This document shows, in pieces, positions 15,735 through 23,582 of a stretch of 33,673 nt of DNA (positions are counted from its first letter, which is position 1; every line of letters starts with the position of its first letter). The notes beneath the pieces are model-generated. The model worked only from the letters and a program-made list of their open reading frames with translations. It did not search any database and was not told where the DNA came from. This DNA comes from Bacteroides sp. Its GTDB lineage: Bacteria > Bacteroidota > Bacteroidia > Bacteroidales > Marinifilaceae. The position numbers were made by a program, and so were the translations under genes. The stretch covers positions 1 to 33,673 of the forward strand of contig JAETOX010000019.1 in the NCBI GenBank assembly GCA_021771575.1, read 5' to 3'.

Positions 15735-15955
15735 TAATCAAATGCCATTCCTTCCATAAAAAAGTTCTTCAAGCTCAGAATCCGGATACCCTCTTCGTTG
15801 TATCCCGACAAACATCCACAGAGTATCCATGGAGGCAGAGTTCATTATACACCATATTCTCCATCAGATGTTTCCACCTGACGGAAACCAATGCGTGCAT
15901 TCCTGAGACCCAAATCTTCGAAATAGTATTGAAATTGTTTATACCATAAGTGCAT
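15735..15955 (-). pseudogene. Remnant of an AAA/DUF4143 ATP-binding protein
   Basis: Read on the minus strand from an ATG near 15955, the first frame gives YYFEDLGLRNARIGFRQVE, which matches the conserved C-terminal region of Bacteroidales AAA-family ATPases with a DUF4143 domain. The frame then breaks; the next frame continues at 15864 with MENMVYNELCLHGYSVDV, the segment that normally follows. A two-base deletion at the junction (the family would read E-T-H-L-M-E-N) explains the shift. Later, NEEGIRILSLKNFF in the first frame resembles the C-terminal end of these proteins, implying a further internal deletion. The P-loop half is missing. It is a non-functional fragment; family assignment comes from recognition of these motifs and is unverified. 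Confidence 0.65.
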
Positions 15956-16118
15956 ATTTACGCATTTTTGTTCTATAAAAATTGAATTTCATATTTGCTC
16001 TTTTTTTCTTTTGGACAGCATATTTTTGTCCCCCCGTTTGTCTCCCAAAGATATTTTAGTGTATAAATATATATTGATTATTAGTGTGTTATATGTTTGA
16101 AACGCATTTTGCATCGGA

Positions 16119-16496
16119 CTATTGCCTGCCATCTCGGCCACAACATATGGAGAATAACCTTGATCTACCTATGCGGGTAATGAAAAAACTGGTACGGGCT
16201 GAGTACCATGTCAGTTTGACTTGTTTGGGAGACTTCATGCGCTCATAGATGATTTTATCCTCTTTGAGGCGGTTCCAAGTCAGATGGCAGACATCCACAT
16301 TGGCCATACCGGAAACACTGAGCACTTTGGTTACTCGTGCGTAACCTGTTTTGAAGATAATCATTCCAAGTTTGACCATCTTCGGGTCTTTGGGATTTGG
16401 TTTCCCTTTGATGTTGATCGTAAACATAAAATAGAGTTTAACATTCGTTTGGATTGCTGCTTCGGCGGTCAAAAGACCCACTGTATCAGACTGCAT
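16119..16496 (-). pseudogene. Fragment resembling the N-terminus of a Bacteroidales tyrosine integrase
   Basis: The open frame of 125 residues includes VKLYFMFTINIKGKPNPKDP followed by KMVKLGMIIFKTGYARVTKV and LSVSG. This resembles the N-terminal arm-binding region of tyrosine recombinases seen in Bacteroidales mobile elements. The expected continuation (a Trp-Asp motif, SAM-like core-binding domain and catalytic R-H-R-Y) is absent; after about residue 70 the sequence is unfamiliar and ends in a stop. No intact catalytic domain lies nearby. I treat it as a relic of a mobile element insertion. The match is from memory of family patterns, so confidence is moderate. Confidence 0.45.
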
Positions 16497-16571
16497 CAGA
16501 ATAGTGCTTCCCTCCTCAAAAGGTTTAAATCACTCTAAACCTCCAAATGCTAACCTCTATCAATATCCATA

Positions 16572-16608
16572 AAAACAGAGACTTACATCAGCTATTGATG
16601 TAAGTCTC
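16572..16608 (-). terminator. Terminator of glyA
   Basis: GAGACTTACATCA (16578-16590) and its exact complement (16596-16608) form a 13-bp perfect stem with a 5-base loop. On the minus strand it is followed by TGTTTTTA, a short U-tract. It lies about 60 bases past the glyA stop codon. Confidence 0.85.
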
Positions 16609-16668
16609 GTAAAGTAAGCCTGCCCCTACGGACAGCTTTATCTATTTTATCAATGGAACCTTTTCGGC

Positions 16669-17949
16669 TTACCAGGCAAAAATAGGACGCGGGCTCATCA
16701 TAGCATTCACTTCCTTCTTTACCTCTGCGATGATCGCTTCGTCGTCCGGATTAGCCAGGATGCGGTCGATCATATCAACGATTACCTTCATATCTTCTTC
16801 TTTCAGACCACGGGTTGTGATGGCCGGAGTTCCGACACGGATACCGGAAGTCTGGAACGGAGAACGGCTGTCGAACGGAACCATATTTTTGTTGATCGTG
16901 ATGTCGGCTTTTACCAGCGTATTTTCGGCTTTCTTACCGGTCAAATCCGGAAATTTGGTACGCAGGTCGATCAGCATACAATGGTTGTCGGTACCACCGG
17001 AAACCACTTTGTATCCTTTATCCATGAAAGCCTGAGCCATTACTTTGGCATTTTTCTGTACCTGTTTAGCATATTCGGCGTATGAATCCGACAAAGCTTC
17101 TTCAAAAGCAACGGCTTTGGCTGCGATGACGTGTTCCAGCGGTCCGCCTTGTTGGCCCGGGAAAACGGCAGAGTTGATCACTTGCGACATTTTTTTCACT
17201 TCTCCCTTCGGTGTTGTCAACCCCCAGGGATTCGGAAAGTCTTTCGGCAGCAGGATCATACCTCCGCGTGGACCCCGTAAGGTCTTGTGAGTAGTGGTCG
17301 TCACGATATGACAATATTCGAACGGGTTGTTCAATAAACCTTTGGCGATCAATCCAGCCGGGTGAGCCATATCGTACATCAACAATGCACCTACTTTATC
17401 GGCGATTTCCCGCATCCGTTTGTAATCCCAGTCGCGGGAATAAGCAGAAGCTCCCGCAACGATCATCTTCGGATGATGTTCCAGAGCCAGTTGTTCCATT
17501 TCATCATAATCCACCGATCCGGTATCTTCTTTTACATGATAAGCGATCGGATGGTAATTGATACCCGATAAATTCACTGGTGATCCGTGAGACAGGTGAC
17601 CTCCGTGAGAAAGATCCAATCCCAGGTACGTGTCACCCGGTTTCATGCAGGCAAAAAATACGGCGGCATTGGCCTGAGCTCCGGAATGCGGCTGTACGTT
17701 CGCATATTCGGCTCCGAATAATTTGCAGGCCCGGTCGATTGCCAGTTGTTCCGTCTGGTCAACGATCTGACAGCCTCCATAATAACGGGCTCCCGGATAT
17801 CCTTCAGCATATTTGTTGGTTAGGCACGAACCCATGGCTTGCATGACTTCTTCGCTTACAAAATTTTCTGAGGCAATCAATTCGATTCCTTCTTTCTGAC
17901 GCTGGCACTCTTTAGCAATGAGGTCAAATATTACGGTATCTCTTTCCAT
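16669..17949 (-). CDS. glyA: Serine hydroxymethyltransferase
   Basis: The 426-residue protein matches SHMT over its full length. [19 protein letters not shown] near the N-terminus, [35 protein letters not shown] and [18 protein letters not shown] are hallmark motifs. The PLP-binding lysine is Lys222 in [18 protein letters not shown]. The enzyme interconverts serine and glycine with tetrahydrofolate, supplying one-carbon units in the cytoplasm. The gene is monocistronic: a full Bacteroidota-type promoter lies directly upstream (17976-18007) and a strong hairpin terminator follows its stop. Length is normal, with no sign of truncation. Confidence 0.98.
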   Translation of the reverse strand: MERDTVIFDLIAKECQRQKEGIELIASENFVSEEVMQAMGSCLTNKYAEGYPGARYYGGCQIVDQTEQLAIDRACKLFGAEYANVQPHSGAQANAAVFFACMKPGDTYLGLDLSHGGHLSHGSPVNLSGINYHPIAYHVKEDTGSVDYDEMEQLALEHHPKMIVAGASAYSRDWDYKRMREIADKVGALLMYDMAHPAGLIAKGLLNNPFEYCHIVTTTTHKTLRGPRGGMILLPKDFPNPWGLTTPKGEVKKMSQVINSAVFPGQQGGPLEHVIAAKAVAFEEALSDSYAEYAKQVQKNAKVMAQAFMDKGYKVVSGGTDNHCMLIDLRTKFPDLTGKKAENTLVKADITINKNMVPFDSRSPFQTSGIRVGTPAITTRGLKEEDMKVIVDMIDRILANPDDEAIIAEVKKEVNAMMSPRPIFAW

Positions 17950-17975
17950 AGTTAAGTTGTTAAAAATATTTTTGT

Positions 17976-18007
17976 CAAAATTAAATTAAATCCTGTTTGA
18001 AAACAAA
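17976..18007 (-). promoter_or_regulatory. glyA promoter (TTTG - 20 nt - TAATTTTG)
   Basis: On the minus strand TTTG (18007-18004) is followed after exactly 20 bases by TAATTTTG (17983-17976), which fits the Bacteroidota housekeeping consensus at both boxes. The start codon of glyA (17949) is 26 bases downstream of the -7 box. Confidence 0.75.
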
Positions 18008-18211
18008 GCATTTCAGATTTTTATTTGGGGGAAGAAAATAGGGGAAAGCGGGTGAAACAGGATAAAGCGGTAGTTTTGGGGGATGTCCATCAGTTCGCTC
18101 GTAGATGCATCAGCATAATCATAGTCTAATTTGTTCATAAAAAATGGAAAAGCAGATTCCCTGGCCCTTTTTTTCCACTTCCTCCGTTTTATCCTGTTTC
18201 CTCTTTTTTTG

Positions 18212-18219
18212 TATTTTTG
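18212..18219 (+). promoter_or_regulatory. -7 box for the small membrane-protein gene
   Basis: TATTTTTG is a perfect -7 match and ends 14 bases upstream of ATG 18234. A start of transcription here would exclude the longer reading frame beginning at 18144 and gives a very short leader. The -33 position is T-rich only. Confidence 0.5.
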
Positions 18220-18233
18220 CAAAAAAATCTATC

Positions 18234-18737
18234 ATGGAAAATCCTTTTGAATCAAATCCTGTTAAGCGTCCCACTTTTTTGACTATTGTCTGTATTCTTA
18301 CTTTTATCGGTAGTGGATGGGGAGTATTATCCAATCTGTTTTCGCTTTTTACGGCAGGAATCATGGATTCTATGGTACAGACCGAGCAATATACTTCCTT
18401 GGTCAATGGGATAGAAGAAGGGGAAGGACCCGCTTTCTTTGCGAGTTATATATCCTCGTCAATAGCTACTTTGCAGGCTACTTTTTTACATGCCCGGGAG
18501 ATTGCGATCACCAACCTGGTGCTGAATGTGATCAGTTTATTAGGAGCTATGCTGATGTTTCAACTCCGGAGATTCGGCTTCTATCTTTATGCTGCCGCTC
18601 AAATCCTTCTGCTTTTCGTTTTACCTTATTTTGCCGGGTTTAACTTTTATGTGATGACGATGATGTTGTTTTCAGGAATCTTTTCCCTGCTCTTCCTCGT
18701 CTTTTATACAGTGAATTTGAAATACATGGTGAAATAA
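18234..18737 (+). CDS. Small integral membrane protein, four helices
   Basis: The chosen start (MENPFESNPVKRPTFL) gives 167 residues. An in-frame upstream extension to 18144 is rejected because a promoter-like box falls inside it and its sequence is low-complexity hydrophobic. Four membrane segments are apparent: about 17-40 (TIVCILTFIGSGWGVLSNLF), 85-108, 113-130 and 138-160. The N-terminal N-P-F-x-x-N-P-V-K-R-P pattern is common in Bacteroidota membrane proteins of unknown function. A soluble loop (about 45-80) links helices one and two. It stands between glyA (divergent) and nqrF (convergent), and a perfect hairpin terminator follows. I cannot assign a function. Confidence 0.75.
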   Translation: MENPFESNPVKRPTFLTIVCILTFIGSGWGVLSNLFSLFTAGIMDSMVQTEQYTSLVNGIEEGEGPAFFASYISSSIATLQATFLHAREIAITNLVLNVISLLGAMLMFQLRRFGFYLYAAAQILLLFVLPYFAGFNFYVMTMMLFSGIFSLLFLVFYTVNLKYMVK

Positions 18738-18837
18738 AAATAGAGAACGTATAACCTTGATGTGCCTCCCTCATCTATCCGTTTGACAGCCTGCCCTCTT
18801 TTGCTGTTTTGGGTTTACACGAAAACAGATGTAGAAT

Positions 18838-18873
18838 AAGAAATCCCGGGATTGAAAAATCCCGGGATTTCTT
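18838..18873. terminator. Perfect 15-bp hairpin, shared terminator
   Basis: AAGAAATCCCGGGAT (18838-18852) pairs perfectly with 18859-18873 around a 6-base loop. It lies 43 bases beyond the nqrF stop and about 100 bases beyond the membrane-protein stop, so it can terminate both convergent units. Neither flank has a long T-run, although the stem itself ends in TTTCTT. Confidence 0.75.
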
Positions 18874-18915
18874 GCTTAAAAGACATTACACCAAGAAAGG
18901 ATGCAACGTCTGTTT

Positions 18916-20184
18916 TTATCCTCCGAAATTGTCGTACATCACGTTTTCGTCGGGCACTCCCAGATCGTACAGCATCTTGGTTACTGCCTGGATCATCATA
19001 GGAGGTCCGCAGAGGTAGTATTCGATATCTTCGGGGTTCTCGTGGTTTTTCAGGTAGTTTTCGAAGATCACTTGATGTACGAAACCCGGTTTGTAGGCTA
19101 CGCCGGCAGCATCGGCTTCCGGATCGGGCCGGTCCAGTGCCAGGGTCCAGTGGAAGTTCGGATTTTCTTCCTGAATTTTGTTGAATTCATCCACATAGGG
19201 AGCTTCTTTTAATGCACGTGCTCCATACCAGAAGGTTACTTTCCGGTCGGTATGCATAGTATGGAACAGGTTGAAGATATGCGAACGCATCGGAGCCATA
19301 CCGGCACCACCACCGATAAACATCATTTCATTGTTGGTTTCGCGCAGGAAGAATTCGCCATAAGGACCGGAAATAGTCACTTTGTCACCCGGTTTGCGGG
19401 AGAAAATGAACGAAGAACAGATTCCCGGATTTACCGGCATAAACGCACCTGTAGCCCGGTCGAAGGGTGGGGTAGCGATACGGATATTCAACATGATGAT
19501 GTTTCCTTCTGCCGGAGAATTGGCCATAGAGTAAGCCCGATAGGTCGGTTCGGGATTATGCATTTTCAGATCGAACATCTTCATCTTTTCCCAGTCGCCT
19601 TTGTATCGCTCGTCGATGACCATGTCTTTGAAATCTACATCGAGGGCAGGTACATCGATCTGGATATATCCTCCGGATTTGAATTTCAGGTTTTCTCCTT
19701 CCGGTAATTTAACGACGAATTCTTTCAGGAAAGTAGAAATGTTACGGTTCGATACCACAGTGCATTCCCATTTTTTAATACCCAGAATGGATTCCGGAAT
19801 GCGCATTTCGATATTTTCCTTCACTTTCACCTGACAGGCCAGACGCCAGTCTTCGTGTTGTTGTTTGTAAGTGAAAAAGCCCGTTTCGGTGGGGAGGATA
19901 GAACCTGCTCCCGAATCGACCTGACATTTACACATACCACAGGAACCTTTTCCACCGCAAGCCGACGGCAAGAAAATTTTCTGATTGGCTAAAGTGGCCA
20001 GCAACGAACCGCCCGGTTCGGTAGTAACGACACGTTCACCGTTGTTGATACTCACTTTCACATCCCCTTTAGCCGTTAGTTTGGCTTTGGCAAACAGCAG
20101 GATGCCTACCAGAATCAGGGTAACAATCAGGAATACCACAATTCCGGCAGTGACGATTGCTGTATTTATTGCTAATAGTATCAT
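18916..20184 (-). CDS. nqrF: Na+-translocating NADH:quinone reductase subunit F
   Basis: The protein has 422 residues. One N-terminal membrane helix (about 5-30) anchors a cytoplasmic part. The [2Fe-2S] ferredoxin domain has Cys76, Cys82, Cys85 (SACGGKGSCGMCKCQVD) and Cys117 (RLACQVKV). The FAD domain has RAYSMANSP (216-224), and the NADH domain has GGGAGMAPMRSH (291-302) and a C-terminal YYLCGPPMMI. NqrF takes electrons from NADH and passes them through FAD and the iron-sulfur cluster to the membrane part of the complex. It is the last gene of the nqrABCDEF operon, 31 bases after nqrE, and is followed by a terminator hairpin. All cofactor residues are present. Confidence 0.98.
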   Translation of the reverse strand: MILLAINTAIVTAGIVVFLIVTLILVGILLFAKAKLTAKGDVKVSINNGERVVTTEPGGSLLATLANQKIFLPSACGGKGSCGMCKCQVDSGAGSILPTETGFFTYKQQHEDWRLACQVKVKENIEMRIPESILGIKKWECTVVSNRNISTFLKEFVVKLPEGENLKFKSGGYIQIDVPALDVDFKDMVIDERYKGDWEKMKMFDLKMHNPEPTYRAYSMANSPAEGNIIMLNIRIATPPFDRATGAFMPVNPGICSSFIFSRKPGDKVTISGPYGEFFLRETNNEMMFIGGGAGMAPMRSHIFNLFHTMHTDRKVTFWYGARALKEAPYVDEFNKIQEENPNFHWTLALDRPDPEADAAGVAYKPGFVHQVIFENYLKNHENPEDIEYYLCGPPMMIQAVTKMLYDLGVPDENVMYDNFGG

Positions 20185-20215
20185 TTAATTTTAAATTTTA
20201 GATTTTCAATTCAAG

Positions 20216-20989
20216 TTATTCAGCCTCCGTATTGGCATCTTGTGCTGTAGCCGTTTCCGTAGATGGACTGTCTGCCGGAGTGCCTTTCATTTCTGTGGGA
20301 TTAGGCATATCTTCGGCAGGAGAAGCCGGCATGACGTTTTCGGTCTGTGCCGGTTGAGCTTTCAGCTTACCGAGGTCAATCCCAAGGAAACTCATGAAAG
20401 AGATAGCCATCAGACCGGTGACGATAAACGTGATACCGATGCCGCGCAACGGAGCCGGAATATCGGAATATTTCAGTTTCTCCCGGATAGCGGCGATCAG
20501 GACAATGGCGAGCAACCACCCGATACCGGAGCCCAGACCGAAAGTTGTCGCTTCGAGCACACTGGCGTAGTTGCGTTGCTGCATAAATAACGAAGCACCC
20601 ATAATCGCACAGTTCACAGCAATCAATGGTAAAAAGATACCCAATTGGTTGTACAATGCCGGTGCAAATTTTTCTACGATCATTTCTACCAATTGCACCA
20701 TAGCGGCTATGATAGCGATGAACATGATAAAGCTAAGAAAGCTCAGATCGATGGTGGCCGCTTGCTCACCGAGCAACCATTGCAGGGCACCGCTTTTCAA
20801 TACATAATTGTCCAGCAGGTAGTTGACCGGCACTGTGATAAACAAAACGAAGATAACGGCAAGCCCTAACCCGAAGGAAGTTTTTACCGTCTTCGATACA
20901 GCCAGATAAGAACACATACCCAGAAAGTATGCGAAAATCATGTTGTCGATAAAGATCGAACGGACGAATATATTTAATAGATTTTCCAT
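20216..20989 (-). CDS. nqrE: Na+-translocating NADH:quinone reductase subunit E, with C-terminal tail
   Basis: The first 205 residues are a normal NqrE with six membrane helices. Cys26 (MCSYLAVS) and Cys127 (VNCAIMGAS) are at the positions that share an intramembrane iron-sulfur centre with NqrD. The protein is 257 residues, about 50 longer than the usual NqrE of about 200. The extra part (about 207-257) is hydrophilic and low in complexity, rich in Ala, Pro, Glu, Thr and Ser ([20 protein letters not shown] onward), and looks disordered. There is no frameshift: the stop is followed by a 31-base gap to nqrF. The gene is 14 bases after nqrD. The tail may be lineage-specific; its role is unknown. 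Confidence 0.97.
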   Translation of the reverse strand: MENLLNIFVRSIFIDNMIFAYFLGMCSYLAVSKTVKTSFGLGLAVIFVLFITVPVNYLLDNYVLKSGALQWLLGEQAATIDLSFLSFIMFIAIIAAMVQLVEMIVEKFAPALYNQLGIFLPLIAVNCAIMGASLFMQQRNYASVLEATTFGLGSGIGWLLAIVLIAAIREKLKYSDIPAPLRGIGITFIVTGLMAISFMSFLGIDLGKLKAQPAQTENVMPASPAEDMPNPTEMKGTPADSPSTETATAQDANTEAE

Positions 20990-21003
20990 TGGTTATGTCT
21001 CTT

Positions 21004-21648
21004 TTAGTTTTTTTCTATTAAATCTTTATTTCTGGAACGGTGTACCCAGATAATCAGTCCTACCAGAATCAATGCCATGGCCGGCATGATCATCAGACCG
21101 TTGTTCAGATAATACCCTCCGTTTTGCATATACCAGGATTCCGGGATAATACGGAAGCCGTAAAGGGTTCCCGAGCCCAGCAGTTCACGGAAAAAAGCGA
21201 CGATAACCAGAATCATACCGTATCCCAGTCCGTTACCGATACCGTCGAGCAGGGAAGGCCACGGTTTGTTGGCTAAAGCGAAAGCTTCGATACGGCCCAT
21301 GATAATACAGTTGGTAATGATCAGGCCGACATATACCGAAAGCTGTTTGCTTACCTCGTAAGCATAAGCTTTCAACAACTGATCGACGATGATCACCAGG
21401 GCGGCTACGACTACCAATTGTACGATGATACGGATCCGGGTAGGAATGGTATTCCGGAGCAGGGAAAGGATGACATTGGAGAAAGCGGTTACAGCCGTTA
21501 CCGAAAGTCCCATCACGATGGCAGGCTCCAGTTTGGCGGTAACAGCAAGGGCGGAACAGATACCCAGCACCAGAACGATGACCGGATTGCCTTTGCTCAA
21601 CGGATTGAGCATCACTTCCCGGTTCTTTGCTGAAAATAATGCGCTCAT
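21004..21648 (-). CDS. nqrD: Na+-translocating NADH:quinone reductase subunit D
   Basis: The 214-residue protein has six membrane helices, usual for NqrD. Cys31 (GICSALAVT) and Cys114 (TNCIIMGRIEAF) are in the inverted pseudo-symmetric positions matching NqrE Cys26 and Cys127, which in studied enzymes hold an iron-sulfur centre in the membrane. LSPLSKGNPVIVLVL-type N-terminus (NPLSKGNPVIVLVLG) and GNGLGYGMILVIVAFFRELLG are conserved. NqrD is part of the path that couples electron transfer to Na+ movement. It begins one base after the nqrC stop and ends 14 bases before nqrE, so translational coupling is likely. Confidence 0.98.
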   Translation of the reverse strand: MSALFSAKNREVMLNPLSKGNPVIVLVLGICSALAVTAKLEPAIVMGLSVTAVTAFSNVILSLLRNTIPTRIRIIVQLVVVAALVIIVDQLLKAYAYEVSKQLSVYVGLIITNCIIMGRIEAFALANKPWPSLLDGIGNGLGYGMILVIVAFFRELLGSGTLYGFRIIPESWYMQNGGYYLNNGLMIMPAMALILVGLIIWVHRSRNKDLIEKN

Positions 21649-21649
21649 T

Positions 21650-22336
21650 TTATCTTTGTTTTAAAAACGGTTCATAATAGGTGAGATAATTCTTGATCAT
21701 ATTTTCCACCCCTTTGGAAGTGATGGTACCGCCGGATATGGCGTCCACTTCGCTAGGACCGGTAGCGTTACCGCCTTTGATGACTTGAATTCCTACCAGT
21801 TTGTTGCCGGAGAAAATCTGTTTGTTGCGGAACTGTTCGTTGAAATGCGGTGTTACGATTTCAGCTCCCAGACCCGGAGTTTCTCCCTGGTGATCGAAAA
21901 AAGTACCGAAAACGGTATCTTTATTGTCGTCCAGTGAAATATATCCCCAAATGGGGCCCCATAAACCGGCTCCGTAAATCGGAAGGATGTACTTGGTGGC
22001 TCCATCCACCTCGGCGACAAACACGGGGAGTTCCCGTTCGGCCAATGGTTTTTTGTATTGCTGTTCGATGTTCACGTCGAAGGCTTTACCCGACACTTTT
22101 TCTCCTTTGGCATTGATGATGAATTGTTCTTTGATGTATTTATCGAACAAATCAGCAGAATTGGCTGCCGTAGAGGAAACGTGTATAGCACTCAGAATGT
22201 TCTGTCTCTTTTCGTTCTGCCGGTTTTCGTTTTGCCGGGGTTGCAGGGAGAGAGAAACGATAGATAGTAAGGCCGCAACCACCACTACCAGTATCACTGA
22301 ATACAGAAATGTATATGTATTTCCTTGTTTATTCAT
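21650..22336 (-). CDS. nqrC: Na+-translocating NADH:quinone reductase subunit C
   Basis: The protein has 228 residues: one N-terminal membrane helix (about 8-30, YTFLYSVILVVVVAALLSIV) and a periplasmic FMN-binding domain. The covalent flavin motif is DAISGGTITSKG; Thr204 in the Asp-x-x-Ser-Gly-x-Thr pattern is the expected FMN-phosphoester site, modified by the flavin transferase ApbE. YGAGLWGPIWGYISL and GETPGLGAEI are also typical of FMN-binding domains. Its 27-base distance from nqrB and one-base gap to nqrD fit the operon. An ApbE gene is not in this window. The usual Ala before the Thr is Gly here. Confidence 0.97.
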   Translation of the reverse strand: MNKQGNTYTFLYSVILVVVVAALLSIVSLSLQPRQNENRQNEKRQNILSAIHVSSTAANSADLFDKYIKEQFIINAKGEKVSGKAFDVNIEQQYKKPLAERELPVFVAEVDGATKYILPIYGAGLWGPIWGYISLDDNKDTVFGTFFDHQGETPGLGAEIVTPHFNEQFRNKQIFSGNKLVGIQVIKGGNATGPSEVDAISGGTITSKGVENMIKNYLTYYEPFLKQR

Positions 22337-22363
22337 ACCTTATTGGATTTTAATCTTAAATCG

Positions 22364-23500
22364 TCAATTTGCTACGGCTTTTGCTCTTTTCAATCTGTGT
22401 TTGATGTTCGCCTGTACGACAAACCAGTCGATCAGCGGAGCAAAAGTATTCATCAGCAAGATGGCCAGCATCATACCTTCTGGGTAGCCGGGGTTGATAC
22501 AACGGATGATGACAGCCATAGCACCAATCAGCAGCCCGTAAATGTATTTACCAACGTTGGTTTGTGAAGAAGTCACCGGGTCAGTAGCCATAAATACGGC
22601 TCCGAAAGCGAAACCTCCCATCAACAACTGCTGATAAGCAGCGACATGGACGATCGGTTCGAAGACCCAGCCCATCAGCAAACCTCCTGCAAATACCGAC
22701 AGCATTATCCGCCAGCTGGCCACATTGGTCACTAAGAGCAGGATTGCCCCCAGTAGGATGCAGAACATAGACGTTTCTCCAACAGATCCCGGAATAAATC
22801 CCCAGAACATATCGGCATTGCTATAACTTAAAGATTGTCCCAACGCCATTTGTGCCAATGGGGTAGCTTGAGAAATCGCATCGGCGGTGTCTCCGGCGAT
22901 CCATACTTTATCGCCTGAAATCATAGAAGGATAAGAGAAGAAGAAGAAAGCACGGGCTAATAATGCCGGATTCCAGATGTTCATCCCTGTTCCTCCGAAA
23001 ATTTCCTTACCGATGATTACAGCAAAAGCGGTGGAAAGAGCCACCATCCATAACGGAGCTTCCACCGGCATGATCATAGGAATCAATAAACCGGATACCA
23101 GAAAACCTTCGTTGATTTCGTGGCCTTTCATCTGGGCTACTGCAAATTCAATTCCCAATCCTACGACATAAGATACGACGATCATGGGAAGTACTTTCCA
23201 TAAACCGTAGAAAAACAGTTGGAAAAAGGTTGTTTCGGCCAGACCGCCGACAGCGTTGAAGTGCTGATAGCCGACATTGTAGATACCGAAAAGAAGTGCC
23301 GGCACCAAAGCGAGAACGACAATGATCATGGTTCTTTTCAGATCGACGGCATCCCGGATATGAGCTCCGCCGGAAGTGGTCGTATTCGGCACGAAAAGAA
23401 AAGACTCGAAACCGGTGAAAACAGAGTGGAATTTCTCCAGCTTACCTCCCTTTTCAAATTTAGGTTTCTGCCTATCTAAATAATTTCGTAAAAAATTCAT
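22364..23500 (-). CDS. nqrB: Na+-translocating NADH:quinone reductase subunit B
   Basis: I choose the ATG at 23500 (MNFLRNYLDRQKPKFEKGGK), giving 378 residues; an in-frame GTG ten codons upstream is less likely because family members start near this point. Conserved segments include GGAHIRDAVDLKRTMI, KGHEINEGFLVSGLLIPMI and MFGGTGMNIWNPAL-like FGGTGMNIWNPALLARAF. The flavinylation motif is DAISQATPLAQ, with the FMN-bearing Thr at residue 213 from this start. PGSVGETSMFCILLGA and FMATDPVTSSQT follow. NqrB is the large membrane subunit with about ten helices that holds FMN and riboflavin and interacts with quinone. It lies 82 bases after nqrA and 27 before nqrC. Confidence 0.97.
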   Translation of the reverse strand: MNFLRNYLDRQKPKFEKGGKLEKFHSVFTGFESFLFVPNTTTSGGAHIRDAVDLKRTMIIVVLALVPALLFGIYNVGYQHFNAVGGLAETTFFQLFFYGLWKVLPMIVVSYVVGLGIEFAVAQMKGHEINEGFLVSGLLIPMIMPVEAPLWMVALSTAFAVIIGKEIFGGTGMNIWNPALLARAFFFFSYPSMISGDKVWIAGDTADAISQATPLAQMALGQSLSYSNADMFWGFIPGSVGETSMFCILLGAILLLVTNVASWRIMLSVFAGGLLMGWVFEPIVHVAAYQQLLMGGFAFGAVFMATDPVTSSQTNVGKYIYGLLIGAMAVIIRCINPGYPEGMMLAILLMNTFAPLIDWFVVQANIKHRLKRAKAVAN

Positions 23501-23582
23501 ATTATTCAAATTTTTATCAGTCTCTTGCACATCGTCTCTTTGTCCTTTTCGACTCTTTTGACGTTGTGACTTTTCGACTTTT

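Larger units (their letters stand above)
15674..16668. other. Gene-poor region with decayed gene fragments
   Basis: Almost 1 kb lies between the barrel gene and glyA without an intact gene. It contains a frameshifted AAA/DUF4143 ATPase remnant (about 15735-15955, minus), an integrase-like fragment (about 16119-16496, minus), a low-GC stretch (about 15955-16110), and the glyA terminator (16578-16608). A small inverted repeat AGGTTTA/TAAACCT sits at 16521-16542. Confidence 0.7.

Noticed and set aside
16221-16538. Plus-strand frame of 105 codons overlapping the integrase-like fragment
   Set aside because: The opposite strand gives the recognisable segment; this frame has no family-like content.
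18144-18233. N-terminal extension of the small membrane protein
   Set aside because: A TATTTTTG box lies inside it and the downstream ATG gives a typical N-terminus.
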